Assembly: GCA_041655255.1 (NCBI GenBank)
Contig: JBBAFS010000006.1
Coordinates: 1 to 42,391, forward strand
Direction of reading: 5' to 3'
DNA from: JBBAFS01 sp041655255
Lineage (GTDB): Bacteria; Spirochaetota; Spirochaetia; Sphaerochaetales; Sphaerochaetaceae
DNA length: 42,391 nt
The notes under the pieces are model-generated. The model ran no database searches and had not been told where the DNA came from. It saw nothing but the letters and a program-made list of their open reading frames with translations. Positions 15,125 to 22,798 of this stretch are shown in pieces. Made by a program: the position numbers and the translations under genes. The number at the start of each line of letters is the position of its first letter. Position 1 is the first letter of the stretch.

Positions 15125-18100
15125 CTAGGGGCGCCATCCATCTAAAGGTGTGGCTAAATCGATGTAATCGGCCAAAAACGCCCTTAAACGGGCTAAATTC
15201 ATCAACTTTTCAGTGGAAGTAGAGCGCATTTTCGAGAGTGCAGAGTCTGCTTTTTTACTTGGCTCTAATGTAACTGAAGGTCCTTCATCAAAAAGCAGTT
15301 CTTCGTGCCCAAATTGGGTCGTATCTACTAATTCTCGAGATGGGAAATATTCGTTCCAAAACTGATCGTCACTCATACTCTCTTCAATCTGAAGATGATA
15401 CAATCCGTGTTCGTCAAACACAGGATGTTCGGTCTCTATTCCCATAATCATATCAAAGTATTCTTGTTCCAGGGCATCGTGAATATCACTAGCAATAAAG
15501 GTCTCTAATACAAATACCTCAGCTTCGGTACTTTTTGGATCGCTTTTGACAACAAAGCGGATATCTACAGGGGGGTCTTCTTCATCTGATTGTGGTAAAA
15601 AGAGGCTTAATTGGTAAACACCATCGGTAATACCACTGACAAAGAAAAATCCAAACTCGTCAGTAAAGATATACAATGACTCATCAGGAGTGAGAATCTC
15701 TACTCCATCTTTATCAAATTCTACTTTATATAAGTCGGTAGCATAACGACTGTATGAGCTGTTTGGTGATTGTAATAGTGTTCCTACAACACTGGAGGTT
15801 TTCTCTGCTGCAATGGTAATTGCATAACCTTGACGTGGTCGGGGATATAAGTCGTAGATAAATGAACCACTAGAAGCAGAGAGAGAATCCCCTACTCCGT
15901 AGGCAACAATGTTGTTTTGTTGGTGTGGAATAATTGAAGTGTACGTACCAACTCCAAAGAAAGAAGGTAATGCACTCGGGTCACTGGTCATCGTTTTAGT
16001 GACAGCAACTTGGGAGCCTTTCATAGCACCTTTAGGTTTCACTAAGACAAAGTTATCTCCAATTGAGCGAGTCATACCAATCATTCCATTGGCATATGCA
16101 ATTGCACTGCTAAATGAGACACTTGTGGTATAGCGGCTAAAGTTGTCACTGTATTGTTGTCTTATTGAGAATCCATACAGCGGTGAGTTATGGCTAAATG
16201 AGAGACTTCCTTGGTGTGAAAGCGGATCATCAAAGGAGATATTGTTCAACGAGAATTGGAATGTATTATTTTGTGGTCCAAAGGGGCGAAGAGAACCACT
16301 AATATTAAGTGTTGGTTCCACATCTTCTAGTTGTGTATTTGGAGGTAACTCAGCACTACTTGAAGCTGAGATGCTTAATACAGGACCTAAAGAGTAGTTC
16401 ACACTAATTTGTCCACTGATTGTAGGTTCGTTTACGTGATAAAAAGTGGCCGAAGAGGAGAGAGAGACTGAAGCACTTACACTCAGGTTGGGTAATAATG
16501 GAATTCCTGTATTAAATCCAACTCTCCAATTTGGGTGAGTTTGGCTGGTATCATATAAAAGAGAGCCTGAGATTGAGTAGCGAAGATAATTTTTAATATT
16601 ACCGTTATAAGAAAGAGAAAGATCATAACGATCATTACTCACAGAGGGGACAGCTGTTGAACTTACTTGTAACGAGGGATTGTACCGACCGCTTGAATAC
16701 CCAAGTGATGTATCAAAAGAGCCAAAAGGAGATTCATCTTCCCCACTTATGCGATACATCACTCGTGCTGTGAGTCCTGTTTGAAGAGCATCACTGTAAC
16801 TCATCCCTACATTTGCCTCAACGGTACCAAAGAGTGTCGCCACTGTCGCCCCTACTTGAGCAACAACGGAATCTTTGTTAAAGCCGAGATTGTAACTACC
16901 ACTGACAGTGTTAGAAATTCCAATTTGTTGGGCTAATTTAAAGGTAGTTTTCTCAAAGTCTAATTTGGGAAATGTGAGAGAAGAGGAGTATAAGGTATCT
17001 CCTTTTGCTAAGAGTCGTGAGTCAAACCCTAAAGAGAGATATTTCTCCTCCACTCGAGATGGGTCGGCCTTACTGGTTATCACAATTTTCATCCTATTCG
17101 CCCCTTGGGCAAATGCGAAATCTCTTAATTTGTAAATACCAGCTTGTAATTCCCGCTTATAGACCGATTTTTCATTGTTAAAAATCTCTACAGTAGATGG
17201 TTCTTCTACCGTAATCTCATAATCAAATTGGTTATCTTTAGGAGTCACGTGTCCGTAATTGTATCGCTTTTCAATCGATACACCAAAGCTCTCTTTGTCA
17301 TAACCGAGATAGTCATTCATATGACCAAAGCTGACACGTAAGCTCTTACTTCTAATATCAAAAAATCCTTGAACACCGTTGAAGGTAAGATAATCTTCTA
17401 GCGTCTCTGACCATGAATTGTAGACTTTGTTGTATGCACGAGTCGGATGAAAAACCACCGAAGCGTTAAAAGCTACACCAAATAGTGACAAAGAAGAGTG
17501 AGCTTGCATGGTAAAAAGATTAGTCGGGTTGATTGCCCAATCATCTTCTTCTCGAAGATCGATGAGTGAATACATTGAGAAGTTGGTAAACCAAGACATC
17601 CATGCTGCTTTGAGGTGATCACTTCCACTCATGCTATATGAACCATACCGTGTAAGAGCTCTACGTGTGATAGAGAGGGTGCGACTAGGCATCATCTCGG
17701 CAGTAAAGTTCATATGAAGTTCAAACATATTGTAGTCGTAATATGTCTCAATACCATATTCATTAAATTCGTCTAACGTAAAATAGTCTCTTGGTGAACC
17801 AAATAAGAGCTCTTTGACCTCTCCTACTACTAAATCAAACATGAGCTCTTTAAACTCATCATACTCAATGGAAACACCTTCAGGTCCAAAGATCACACTA
17901 ATATCATCGAGGTACTCTTCATTAACAATAAGAGGAACAAGATATGTTCCATCTTCAAAAATTGAGTAATCTTCTTCACCAGCAACATAGAAATCGGCCC
18001 AAGGATCATCCTCTGGTAGATCATCCATCCACGCATCTGGGTCAAAGTCGTCACCCCAAAGATATAAAAATGGATCTTCATACTCCTCTTCTACGATCTC

Positions 18101-18685
18101 TTGTTCTCTTAGGTGCTCTATTGGAGGAATAACTAATTCCAGATCAAACGAAGTCTCCTCTAAAAATGGTGGTTCAACAATCTCCTCTACTTCAACTGGT
18201 GGAATAATAGTAAGTTCAAACTCTTCCTCTAACAAAGGCTCTTCTACAGGGATGATGCTAAGCTCAAACTCTTCTTCTAACGGAGGTTCTTCTACTGGAA
18301 TAATGGTAAGTTCAAACTCTTCTTCTAACGGAGGTTGCTCAACTGGAATGATGGTAAGTTCAAATTCTTCTTCTAAAGGAGGTTGATCAACTTCAACAAA
18401 AACTGGCTCTTTCACCTCTTTTGGAGGGGGAAGTTTTTCTTCTACAACAACCTCTGGTTCTTCACTTGGTTCGACTACTTCAAGTTTTGCCAGTTCAATA
18501 ATAGGCTCCTCAGCTGGTGGTAGTGGCTCATCAACAACTTCTTTTGGAGTCATTAATAGCGTAGAACTTTGAGGGGGAGAAGGGAGCAATGAAGGGAAAA
18601 AAATCATGACAACAAACAATGCGAGTGTAAAAAGCAGCAATGTGATTATTGCTGCGACGATTGCCTTTTTCTCAGCACCCTTCAT
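15125..18685 (-). CDS. Usher-like outer-membrane protein with N-terminal membrane anchor and Pro/Glu repeat spacer
   Basis: 1186 residues. Residues 8-30 form one hydrophobic helix after a MKGAEKK cytosolic tip, with no clear signal-peptidase site. Residues 35-200 are rich in Pro, Glu and Val, like the periplasmic spacer of TonB, and contain four 16-residue repeats (99-162). About 245-340 resembles an usher N-terminal domain (GTYLVPLIVNEEYLDDISV, DYNMFELHMNFTAEMMPSR). About 440-560 has the usher mid-barrel pattern: RSKSLRVSFGHMNDYLG, then STVEIFNNEKSVYKREL, GIYKLRDFAFAQGAN and FDSRLLAKGDTLYS. The rest, to about residue 1000, alternates aromatic and polar strands as in a beta-barrel; the tail has an Ig/CarboxypepD-like stretch (LYIFTDEFGFFFVSGITDGVY) and an acidic end. 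It follows a PapD-like chaperone by 26 bp. Role inferred: surface-fibre assembly. No pilin gene is in the window. Confidence 0.75.
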   Translation of the reverse strand: MKGAEKKAIVAAIITLLLFTLALFVVMIFFPSLLPSPPQSSTLLMTPKEVVDEPLPPAEEPIIELAKLEVVEPSEEPEVVVEEKLPPPKEVKEPVFVEVDQPPLEEEFELTIIPVEQPPLEEEFELTIIPVEEPPLEEEFELSIIPVEEPLLEEEFELTIIPPVEVEEIVEPPFLEETSFDLELVIPPIEHLREQEIVEEEYEDPFLYLWGDDFDPDAWMDDLPEDDPWADFYVAGEEDYSIFEDGTYLVPLIVNEEYLDDISVIFGPEGVSIEYDEFKELMFDLVVGEVKELLFGSPRDYFTLDEFNEYGIETYYDYNMFELHMNFTAEMMPSRTLSITRRALTRYGSYSMSGSDHLKAAWMSWFTNFSMYSLIDLREEDDWAINPTNLFTMQAHSSLSLFGVAFNASVVFHPTRAYNKVYNSWSETLEDYLTFNGVQGFFDIRSKSLRVSFGHMNDYLGYDKESFGVSIEKRYNYGHVTPKDNQFDYEITVEEPSTVEIFNNEKSVYKRELQAGIYKLRDFAFAQGANRMKIVITSKADPSRVEEKYLSLGFDSRLLAKGDTLYSSSLTFPKLDFEKTTFKLAQQIGISNTVSGSYNLGFNKDSVVAQVGATVATLFGTVEANVGMSYSDALQTGLTARVMYRISGEDESPFGSFDTSLGYSSGRYNPSLQVSSTAVPSVSNDRYDLSLSYNGNIKNYLRYSISGSLLYDTSQTHPNWRVGFNTGIPLLPNLSVSASVSLSSSATFYHVNEPTISGQISVNYSLGPVLSISASSSAELPPNTQLEDVEPTLNISGSLRPFGPQNNTFQFSLNNISFDDPLSHQGSLSFSHNSPLYGFSIRQQYSDNFSRYTTSVSFSSAIAYANGMIGMTRSIGDNFVLVKPKGAMKGSQVAVTKTMTSDPSALPSFFGVGTYTSIIPHQQNNIVAYGVGDSLSASSGSFIYDLYPRPRQGYAITIAAEKTSSVVGTLLQSPNSSYSRYATDLYKVEFDKDGVEILTPDESLYIFTDEFGFFFVSGITDGVYQLSLFLPQSDEEDPPVDIRFVVKSDPKSTEAEVFVLETFIASDIHDALEQEYFDMIMGIETEHPVFDEHGLYHLQIEESMSDDQFWNEYFPSRELVDTTQFGHEELLFDEGPSVTLEPSKKADSALSKMRSTSTEKLMNLARLRAFLADYIDLATPLDGWRP
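18200..18391 (-). repeat. Four tandem 48-bp repeats in the usher spacer
   Basis: Four in-frame copies encode V-[DE]-[QE]-P-[PL]-LEEEFEL-[TS]-IIP. DNA copies are nearly identical, differing mostly at third positions, which points to fairly recent tandem duplication. A degenerate fifth unit (PPFLEETSFDLELVIPP) follows in the protein. Confidence 0.92.
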
Positions 18686-18711
18686 TGTGATGGTTCCTTA
18701 CAGACTAAAAG

Positions 18712-19488
18712 TTAGTTACTGTAAGCAATCTTTGCTGAAAACAATCTCTGTGCTTGATCGACATTGACGGGGAATTGCATCGATTGAGGCCAAGGTACTT
18801 CTACAGTAACTGTTTTTCCGGCCAACAGGTTCATTCCATTGACAAACCCGAGAGCTGTTCCTTCATATACGACACTTTGTCGTGTAGCAGCATTTGTTAC
18901 TTCGATTTGAGCTTGGTTCATCATCTGATGAACAGTTCCAGTGTTAGAAACAGTGAGTTCAATAACTTGATTCCCATCACTATTTACTTTTGGCAATGCA
19001 GAGTCGACTTGTACCCTAGCGGTACTTCGAGTTGGGGAAACGTATAAGCTTGTTGTATATACATACAAGAAGTTAAACATGCTTTGCCCTTCGGTGGCAC
19101 GTCCTTGGGAGTAAGGAATTTGCTCGGCACGCAATCTAAAGGAGAGTTCTGTAGGTACCGTTCGGGGGCCTCGGTATTGCACTCTCACAATTTGAGAACT
19201 TTGTGGTCGCAAAATCACTTTACTTGGGACAATTGAAAAATATGCAGCAGCATTCTGATTCACTTCTTGCCCATCACGTGTTATATCTCTTGTTAGTGCA
19301 GTAATTTCAACAGCAATACTATCATTTGAGTCATTTACAATAGTATAAGTCTTAGTACTGTTGGCCCCGCTTGGGGAAAATGTTTGCTCTAACGGAGAAA
19401 ATTGAAAGGCGTTGAGATTGCTCATTGTCAACAGAGCAATCACACATACTGTAAGAACAATTGATCTTCTTTTCATGTTTAACATCAT
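18712..19488 (-). CDS. Periplasmic fimbrial chaperone (PapD-like)
   Basis: 259 residues from the chosen start. A signal peptide (MKRRSIVLTVCVIALLTMSNLNA, cleavage after LNA) is followed by two Ig-like domains. The G1/F1 region shows the chaperone signature FSIVPSKVILRPQSSQIVRVQYRG, and the A1 strand (FQFSPLEQTFSPSGANSTKTYTIVN) is typical. In the family these proteins cap pilin subunits by donor-strand complementation and hand them to an outer-membrane usher. The next gene is usher-like, which strongly supports the pairing. The frame is open upstream to 19551, but the ATG at 19486-19488 gives a proper signal peptide; its Shine-Dalgarno is weak. Pairing with a known class (archaic, CS1-like or other) is not possible by eye. 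Confidence 0.83.
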   Translation of the reverse strand: MMLNMKRRSIVLTVCVIALLTMSNLNAFQFSPLEQTFSPSGANSTKTYTIVNDSNDSIAVEITALTRDITRDGQEVNQNAAAYFSIVPSKVILRPQSSQIVRVQYRGPRTVPTELSFRLRAEQIPYSQGRATEGQSMFNFLYVYTTSLYVSPTRSTARVQVDSALPKVNSDGNQVIELTVSNTGTVHQMMNQAQIEVTNAATRQSVVYEGTALGFVNGMNLLAGKTVTVEVPWPQSMQFPVNVDQAQRLFSAKIAYSN

Positions 19489-19607
19489 ATCACTCAATCC
19501 TAAAGGTGCAAGACTAAATTCCTTGCCACATAAGATTTTGCAATCCCCCATTATTAATAACGTACCACTATTCTCATTAAGAGAATCTTCATAAAAGTCT
19601 TCCGTTT

Positions 19608-19636
19608 AGCATACGAAAATTCAATACCTATGTCAA
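19608..19636 (-). promoter_or_regulatory. Promoter of the chaperone-usher operon
   Basis: Minus strand TTGACA, 17-nt spacer, TATGCT: a near-consensus sigma-70-type promoter, with start point near 19601. Confidence 0.6.
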
Positions 19637-19754
19637 TTGTATCTTCAATTCTGACAATAACTCGTCCAATTTTATCATTATCGCCCATTGGCCCCATTAA
19701 TATGATTCATCTTATGACATAATGTAGGAAAACTTCAAAATAAAGTGACCTCAA

Positions 19755-19784
19755 TTGACACTCATTTGTGAGATATGGTATCTT
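19755..19784 (+). promoter_or_regulatory. Promoter of tRNA-Pro
   Basis: Consensus TTGACA (19755-19760), 18-nt spacer, TATCTT (19779-19784), about 15 nt before the mature tRNA end. Confidence 0.6.
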
Positions 19785-19798
19785 TCGGTCGTTATCAA

Positions 19799-19872
19799 CG
19801 GGCTGTAGCGCAGGGGTTTAGCGTACATGTCTGGGGGACATGGGGTCGGTGGTTCGAATCCACTCAGCCCGA
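19799..19872 (+). tRNA. tRNA-Pro (anticodon GGG)
   Basis: A full cloverleaf: acceptor CGGGCTG/CAGCCCG with C1-G72 and A73 as is usual for bacterial tRNA-Pro, D stem GCGC/GCGT, anticodon stem CATGT/ACATG with loop CTGGGGG (anticodon GGG, reads CCC and CCU), and T arm GGTGG-TTCGAAT-CCACT. The 3' CCA is not encoded and must be added. Confidence 0.95.
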
Positions 19873-19881
19873 TAACTTAAC

Positions 19882-19914
19882 AACCTGTAAGATCTATTTC
19901 TTACAGGTTTTTTT
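19882..19914 (+). terminator. Rho-independent terminator of tRNA-Pro
   Basis: Ten-bp stem AACCTGTAAG / CTTACAGGTT with an 8-nt loop and a T run directly after it. Confidence 0.88.
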
Positions 19915-20007
19915 ATGCTTCTTGGGATGAATACTCTTTCAAATGTAGGATTAGCTTTTGGTGCTGTCGCTATTGGACTGTTCGTTACTCGTGCCATAAG
20001 GGCGTAA
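19915..20007 (+). CDS. Possible 30-residue hydrophobic peptide
   Basis: An ATG right after the tRNA terminator opens a 30-codon frame: MLLGMNTLSNVGLAFGAV followed by AIGLFVTRAIRA. It would make one membrane helix (about 9-24) with a basic C-terminal tip, as in many small membrane peptides. There is no good Shine-Dalgarno and no separate promoter visible, and the frame overlaps the terminator T run, so expression is doubtful. I do not recognise it. Confidence 0.2.
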   Translation: MLLGMNTLSNVGLAFGAVAIGLFVTRAIRA

Positions 20008-20052
20008 TTGTATCACTAAGTAAGAGTCCTTATTGCGTTCATTGTGATAGTG

Positions 20053-20295
20053 TTATATCAACGTTGAACAAATTACGAAAGCAAACAAAAGAACTACAAT
20101 AATAAACAACGTGATGATGATTTTTACTGTGATTCTTGCAGCGGTGTTTACCGCACCATCTTCTTTAACAATAGTGGTCTCTTCAATTGTTCTTCCCGTC
20201 TCAACATCAGTTTTAGTGACGGTATACTCTTTCTTACTTGGCTTAAACGCCCAAACAATAATTAATACAATGACAAACAAGATGACGAAAAACAT
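20053..20295 (-). CDS. Small two-helix membrane protein, unknown
   Basis: 80 residues. A first hydrophobic helix at about 1-16 (MFFVILFVIVLIIVWAF) is followed by a polar segment of about 38 residues with a K-K-E-Y-T-V-T-K-T-D-V pattern rich in Thr and Glu, then a second helix at about 55-77. A clear AGGAG lies 6 nt before the ATG, which supports translation. No family is recognised. It stands alone between tRNA-Pro and the acetyltransferase pair, on the same strand as the latter. Confidence 0.6.
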   Translation of the reverse strand: MFFVILFVIVLIIVWAFKPSKKEYTVTKTDVETGRTIEETTIVKEDGAVNTAARITVKIIITLFIIVVLLFAFVICSTLI

Positions 20296-20356
20296 ACTCT
20301 TCTCCTACAAAGATTCATCATACCATAAAGAGGCTTTGAAAAGGTACGATCTTTTA

Positions 20357-21145
20357 TCAATATTGTTCAGCGATATAGAGATCTTGTAAAGAGGGATCAG
20401 TTGCCATCCCCATGGGGATGACGCTTCCCTCTTTATCACCTAAGAAGGTAAGAAGTGGAGAGTGAGGCACTACATGGATGTGAGAAATTCCTCGTAAAGT
20501 GAGTTCTTTTAACAGGTTTTGAGCAGAGTGTTTATCTACAGCCATCGCTTCAACAGCTTTGTTGTGTGAGATAAAAGCGTATGCATCTTTGATGAGTAGT
20601 GTTTGATACCCTGAACTGAGAAACTTCCAAGCTATTAGATCTCGATTAAGGGCTCCCCCTTCGTGTGTAGCTTTTTGGTAAATCTGATTCATCTGTGAAT
20701 AATCTAATACTCTATTCTCTTTAGAAGTGGGGATAGTATGCTTTGGTGTATTAAGGGGGTATTCATATACTTCATTGGTGGTGAAATACCCATGTTTTTC
20801 ATAATACTCTCGTACTGCTGGAAACAAGGTGATGGGATGGGTGTAATGGTTACTCACACTTTGTAGTAATTCCCCCATGATTCCCTGCTTGCGATACTCT
20901 TTATATGTCGCAGCTCCTACGATATAAGAACAGGGGGAAGTTGTGTATTGTTGTGTATAGGTCGATGGAAGGGCATGTAAGGCTGAAACAACAGTATCAC
21001 CCTCTTTTGCAACAAAGATATCATTGATATAGATTCTTTGAGAGAAAAAGGACTCTAAGTAGGTTTGCTCCTCTTCAAAGACAATATTCCACAACTCTTT
21101 TAATTGGGGAATATCTTCTGTGCGTGCAAGAGAGATATCTATCAT
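20357..21145 (-). CDS. GNAT-family acetyltransferase
   Basis: 262 residues. The N-terminal 130 or so have the GNAT fold: start MIDISLARTEDIPQLKELW, the strand-4 segment SYIVGAATYKEYRKQGIMGELLQSV holding the acetyl-CoA pyrophosphate loop (R-K-Q-G-I-M-G), and REYYEKHGYF, the usual late tyrosine-containing motif. The C-terminal 120 residues resemble the second domain of Eis-like acetyltransferases. Substrate is unknown. The ATG overlaps the stop of the DUF2156 gene by 4 bp, so the two are translationally coupled and probably act together. Confidence 0.82.
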   Translation of the reverse strand: MIDISLARTEDIPQLKELWNIVFEEEQTYLESFFSQRIYINDIFVAKEGDTVVSALHALPSTYTQQYTTSPCSYIVGAATYKEYRKQGIMGELLQSVSNHYTHPITLFPAVREYYEKHGYFTTNEVYEYPLNTPKHTIPTSKENRVLDYSQMNQIYQKATHEGGALNRDLIAWKFLSSGYQTLLIKDAYAFISHNKAVEAMAVDKHSAQNLLKELTLRGISHIHVVPHSPLLTFLGDKEGSVIPMGMATDPSLQDLYIAEQY

Positions 21146-22008
21146 GTTCTTGTCACTCTATATTTTTCTACCATAAGATCGGGTCGATACGACTTTTTAG
21201 CTTTCCTCAACCCAGCAACCCCAGCATCTTCTTGACGGTTAATGTAGGTAATATCTCCAAGATACTGTGAACAAAAGAGTTGGTTAATCACAGGATAGAC
21301 CCCTGCGTAATGAGTATCCCCTTTTTCAAAATGGATAATAGCAAGATTCTCATCAATCACTTCACCAATAGTAAAGGCACTAAGGTGGTGATCAATACAG
21401 ATAATCATCCCCACTAACTTTAGTTCGTCCCACTTATCTAACGCGTTACGTAGTGCTTGTAACTCCTCTTTGATATCATCATTCATCTCATCTTTATTCT
21501 CTATCCAGGTGGTAGAGGCCATGGTGTAACACTCTTCTCGAATCTCTTTTTTACTCATAGAGCGAATCGAGTAGGTGTATTTACGTTCAAATTGAGAGAT
21601 GTGATTTCTTTTTGATTGTAATTTACGTCCACTGAGTTTAATGAGCTTTTCACTTGTATAAAGATACTCATCTAAATCACGATTACGTTCAATGGTGTAT
21701 CCCAGTTGTTGTAATTTCATCGCATCTTCGGTTGTCACGCTTTCTACGATAAATGAGTCCCCACTCTCTTTACAGTGAGCCTCTAATTCAGCCATAGCTG
21801 CCTCTAAGTTCTCTGTATATGGGAGTAAAAATCTCTTTCCTCCCCGCAATCGAGTATACAACGCAGTTTTGGTACGTGCGATGGTGATATCAATCACATC
21901 ACCCCAAATTTCAGTAAAAGAGTGAAACACATTATACGATAAAGAGTAGTCAGAACTTGTGGGGAAGTATTGTGCATCCTCACGTGTTGGTTGTTGAAAA
22001 TCGAGCAT
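21142..22008 (-). CDS. DUF2156 (LPG-synthase C-terminal-like) protein
   Basis: 288 residues with the double-GNAT pattern of DUF2156, the domain found at the C-terminus of phosphatidylglycerol lysyltransferases: YSLSYNVFHSFTEIWG near the N-terminus, LSGRKLQSKRNHISQFERKY in the middle, then AFTIGEVIDENLAIIHFEKGD and YINRQEDAGVAGLRKAKKSYRP, all highly characteristic. It lacks the membrane domain of MprF, so it is a cytosolic stand-alone transferase that may use aminoacyl-tRNA or an acyl donor. It is followed directly by a GNAT partner. A GAGG sequence lies 4 nt before the ATG. Family is firm, substrate unknown. Confidence 0.85.
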   Translation of the reverse strand: MLDFQQPTREDAQYFPTSSDYSLSYNVFHSFTEIWGDVIDITIARTKTALYTRLRGGKRFLLPYTENLEAAMAELEAHCKESGDSFIVESVTTEDAMKLQQLGYTIERNRDLDEYLYTSEKLIKLSGRKLQSKRNHISQFERKYTYSIRSMSKKEIREECYTMASTTWIENKDEMNDDIKEELQALRNALDKWDELKLVGMIICIDHHLSAFTIGEVIDENLAIIHFEKGDTHYAGVYPVINQLFCSQYLGDITYINRQEDAGVAGLRKAKKSYRPDLMVEKYRVTRT

Positions 22009-22145
22009 AAAACCTCAAAAACATTAATATGTACTCATATATAGATAGTTTGTTTAACCTTTTTCGTCAAGCAATACCCCTTATGTTACCCTTTAATTGG
22101 ATCTCTTACTCTTTTATTGTAACAACAGGTATTCTCACTCTTAAT

Positions 22146-22175
22146 TTGACTCACCTACGAGGAAAGTTCTACACT
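22146..22175 (+). promoter_or_regulatory. Promoter of the pcm gene (leaderless type)
   Basis: TTGACT (22146-22151), 18-nt spacer, TACACT (22170-22175), then 6 nt to the ATG at 22182. This sits inside the longer open frame and helps decide the start. Confidence 0.5.
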
Positions 22176-22181
22176 GTAGCT

Positions 22182-22760
22182 ATGGATATGCGAAACATTT
22201 CACCCAAGCTTCTCTCTTATTACCTAAGCCTAGATCGCTCGTTGTTTATTGATAATAAGTATAAAGCATATAGCGATGAAGATAGACCTCTTCCTATCGG
22301 TTTTGGTCAAACTATTAGCCAACCTTCATTAGTATTGTATATGACTGAGATGCTCGATCTTGAACATCATCACCGTGTGTTAGAAATCGGTACCGGCAGT
22401 GGATATCAAACAGCTTTGTTAGCTCAATTCTCTCAACACGTATATACCATAGAGGTGTATGAAGAACTCTCAATAAAAGCTCGTTCACGCTTAGAGAGCC
22501 TAAACTTACACAATGTTACCTACATTATTGGGGACGGTAGTAGTGGTTATTCAAAGGGTGCCCCTTTTGATCGCATTATGGTTACCGCCTCCCCGTCATT
22601 GGTGCCAACTGTACTGTTAGATCAATTAGCCATTTGGGGTAAGATGGTGTTACCTCTTCAAAGTGACTTATTATTAATGACAAAAAAAGAAGATGGATCA
22701 ATCGAAAAACAACACCTTCTAAAAGTTGCTTTTGTCCCGATGGTTGGGATCTATGAGTAG
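22182..22760 (+). CDS. pcm: Protein-L-isoaspartate O-methyltransferase
   Basis: 192 residues from the chosen start. The SAM-dependent repair methyltransferase signature is clear: YSDEDRPLPIGFGQTISQP, then VLEIGTGSGYQTALLAQFS (motif I), VYTIEVYEELSIKARSRLE, YIIGDGSSGY and PFDRIMVTASPS. It methylates isoaspartyl residues in damaged proteins in the cytoplasm. The frame is open back to an ATG at 22029, but those extra 51 residues are hydrophobic and not family-like, no ribosome site precedes them, and a promoter lies inside them, so 22182 is preferred. It is slightly shorter at the N-terminus than typical Pcm (about 205-215). Confidence 0.87.
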   Translation: MDMRNISPKLLSYYLSLDRSLFIDNKYKAYSDEDRPLPIGFGQTISQPSLVLYMTEMLDLEHHHRVLEIGTGSGYQTALLAQFSQHVYTIEVYEELSIKARSRLESLNLHNVTYIIGDGSSGYSKGAPFDRIMVTASPSLVPTVLLDQLAIWGKMVLPLQSDLLLMTKKEDGSIEKQHLLKVAFVPMVGIYE

Positions 22761-22761
22761 G

Positions 22762-22790
22762 TTGTAGCACTTACAAATAGTCGTTAAGAT
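22762..22790 (+). promoter_or_regulatory. Possible promoter of mntP
   Basis: TTGTAG (22762-22767), 17-nt spacer, TAAGAT (22785-22790), 8 nt before the ATG at 22799. Both boxes are imperfect. No Shine-Dalgarno is present before the ATG. Confidence 0.35.
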
Positions 22791-22798
22791 ACACCAAT

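Larger units (their letters stand above)
19489..19798. other. Intergenic region between chaperone and tRNA-Pro
   Basis: No gene is visible in these 310 bases. The chaperone promoter (19608-19636) leaves an untranslated leader of about 110 nt that contains a 6-bp hairpin ATTCTC/GAGAAT (19570-19586). The right side holds the tRNA promoter. The rest is AT-rich and unremarkable. Confidence 0.6.

Noticed and set aside
22029..22181. N-terminal membrane extension of Pcm
   Set aside because: The extra 51 codons have no ribosome site and contain a promoter that ends 6 nt before the preferred ATG.
22752..22759. Fourth copy of ATGAGTAG near the mntP promoter
   Set aside because: It is the end of the pcm reading frame (Tyr-Glu-stop), has no inverted partner, and lies upstream of the weak -35, not downstream of -10.
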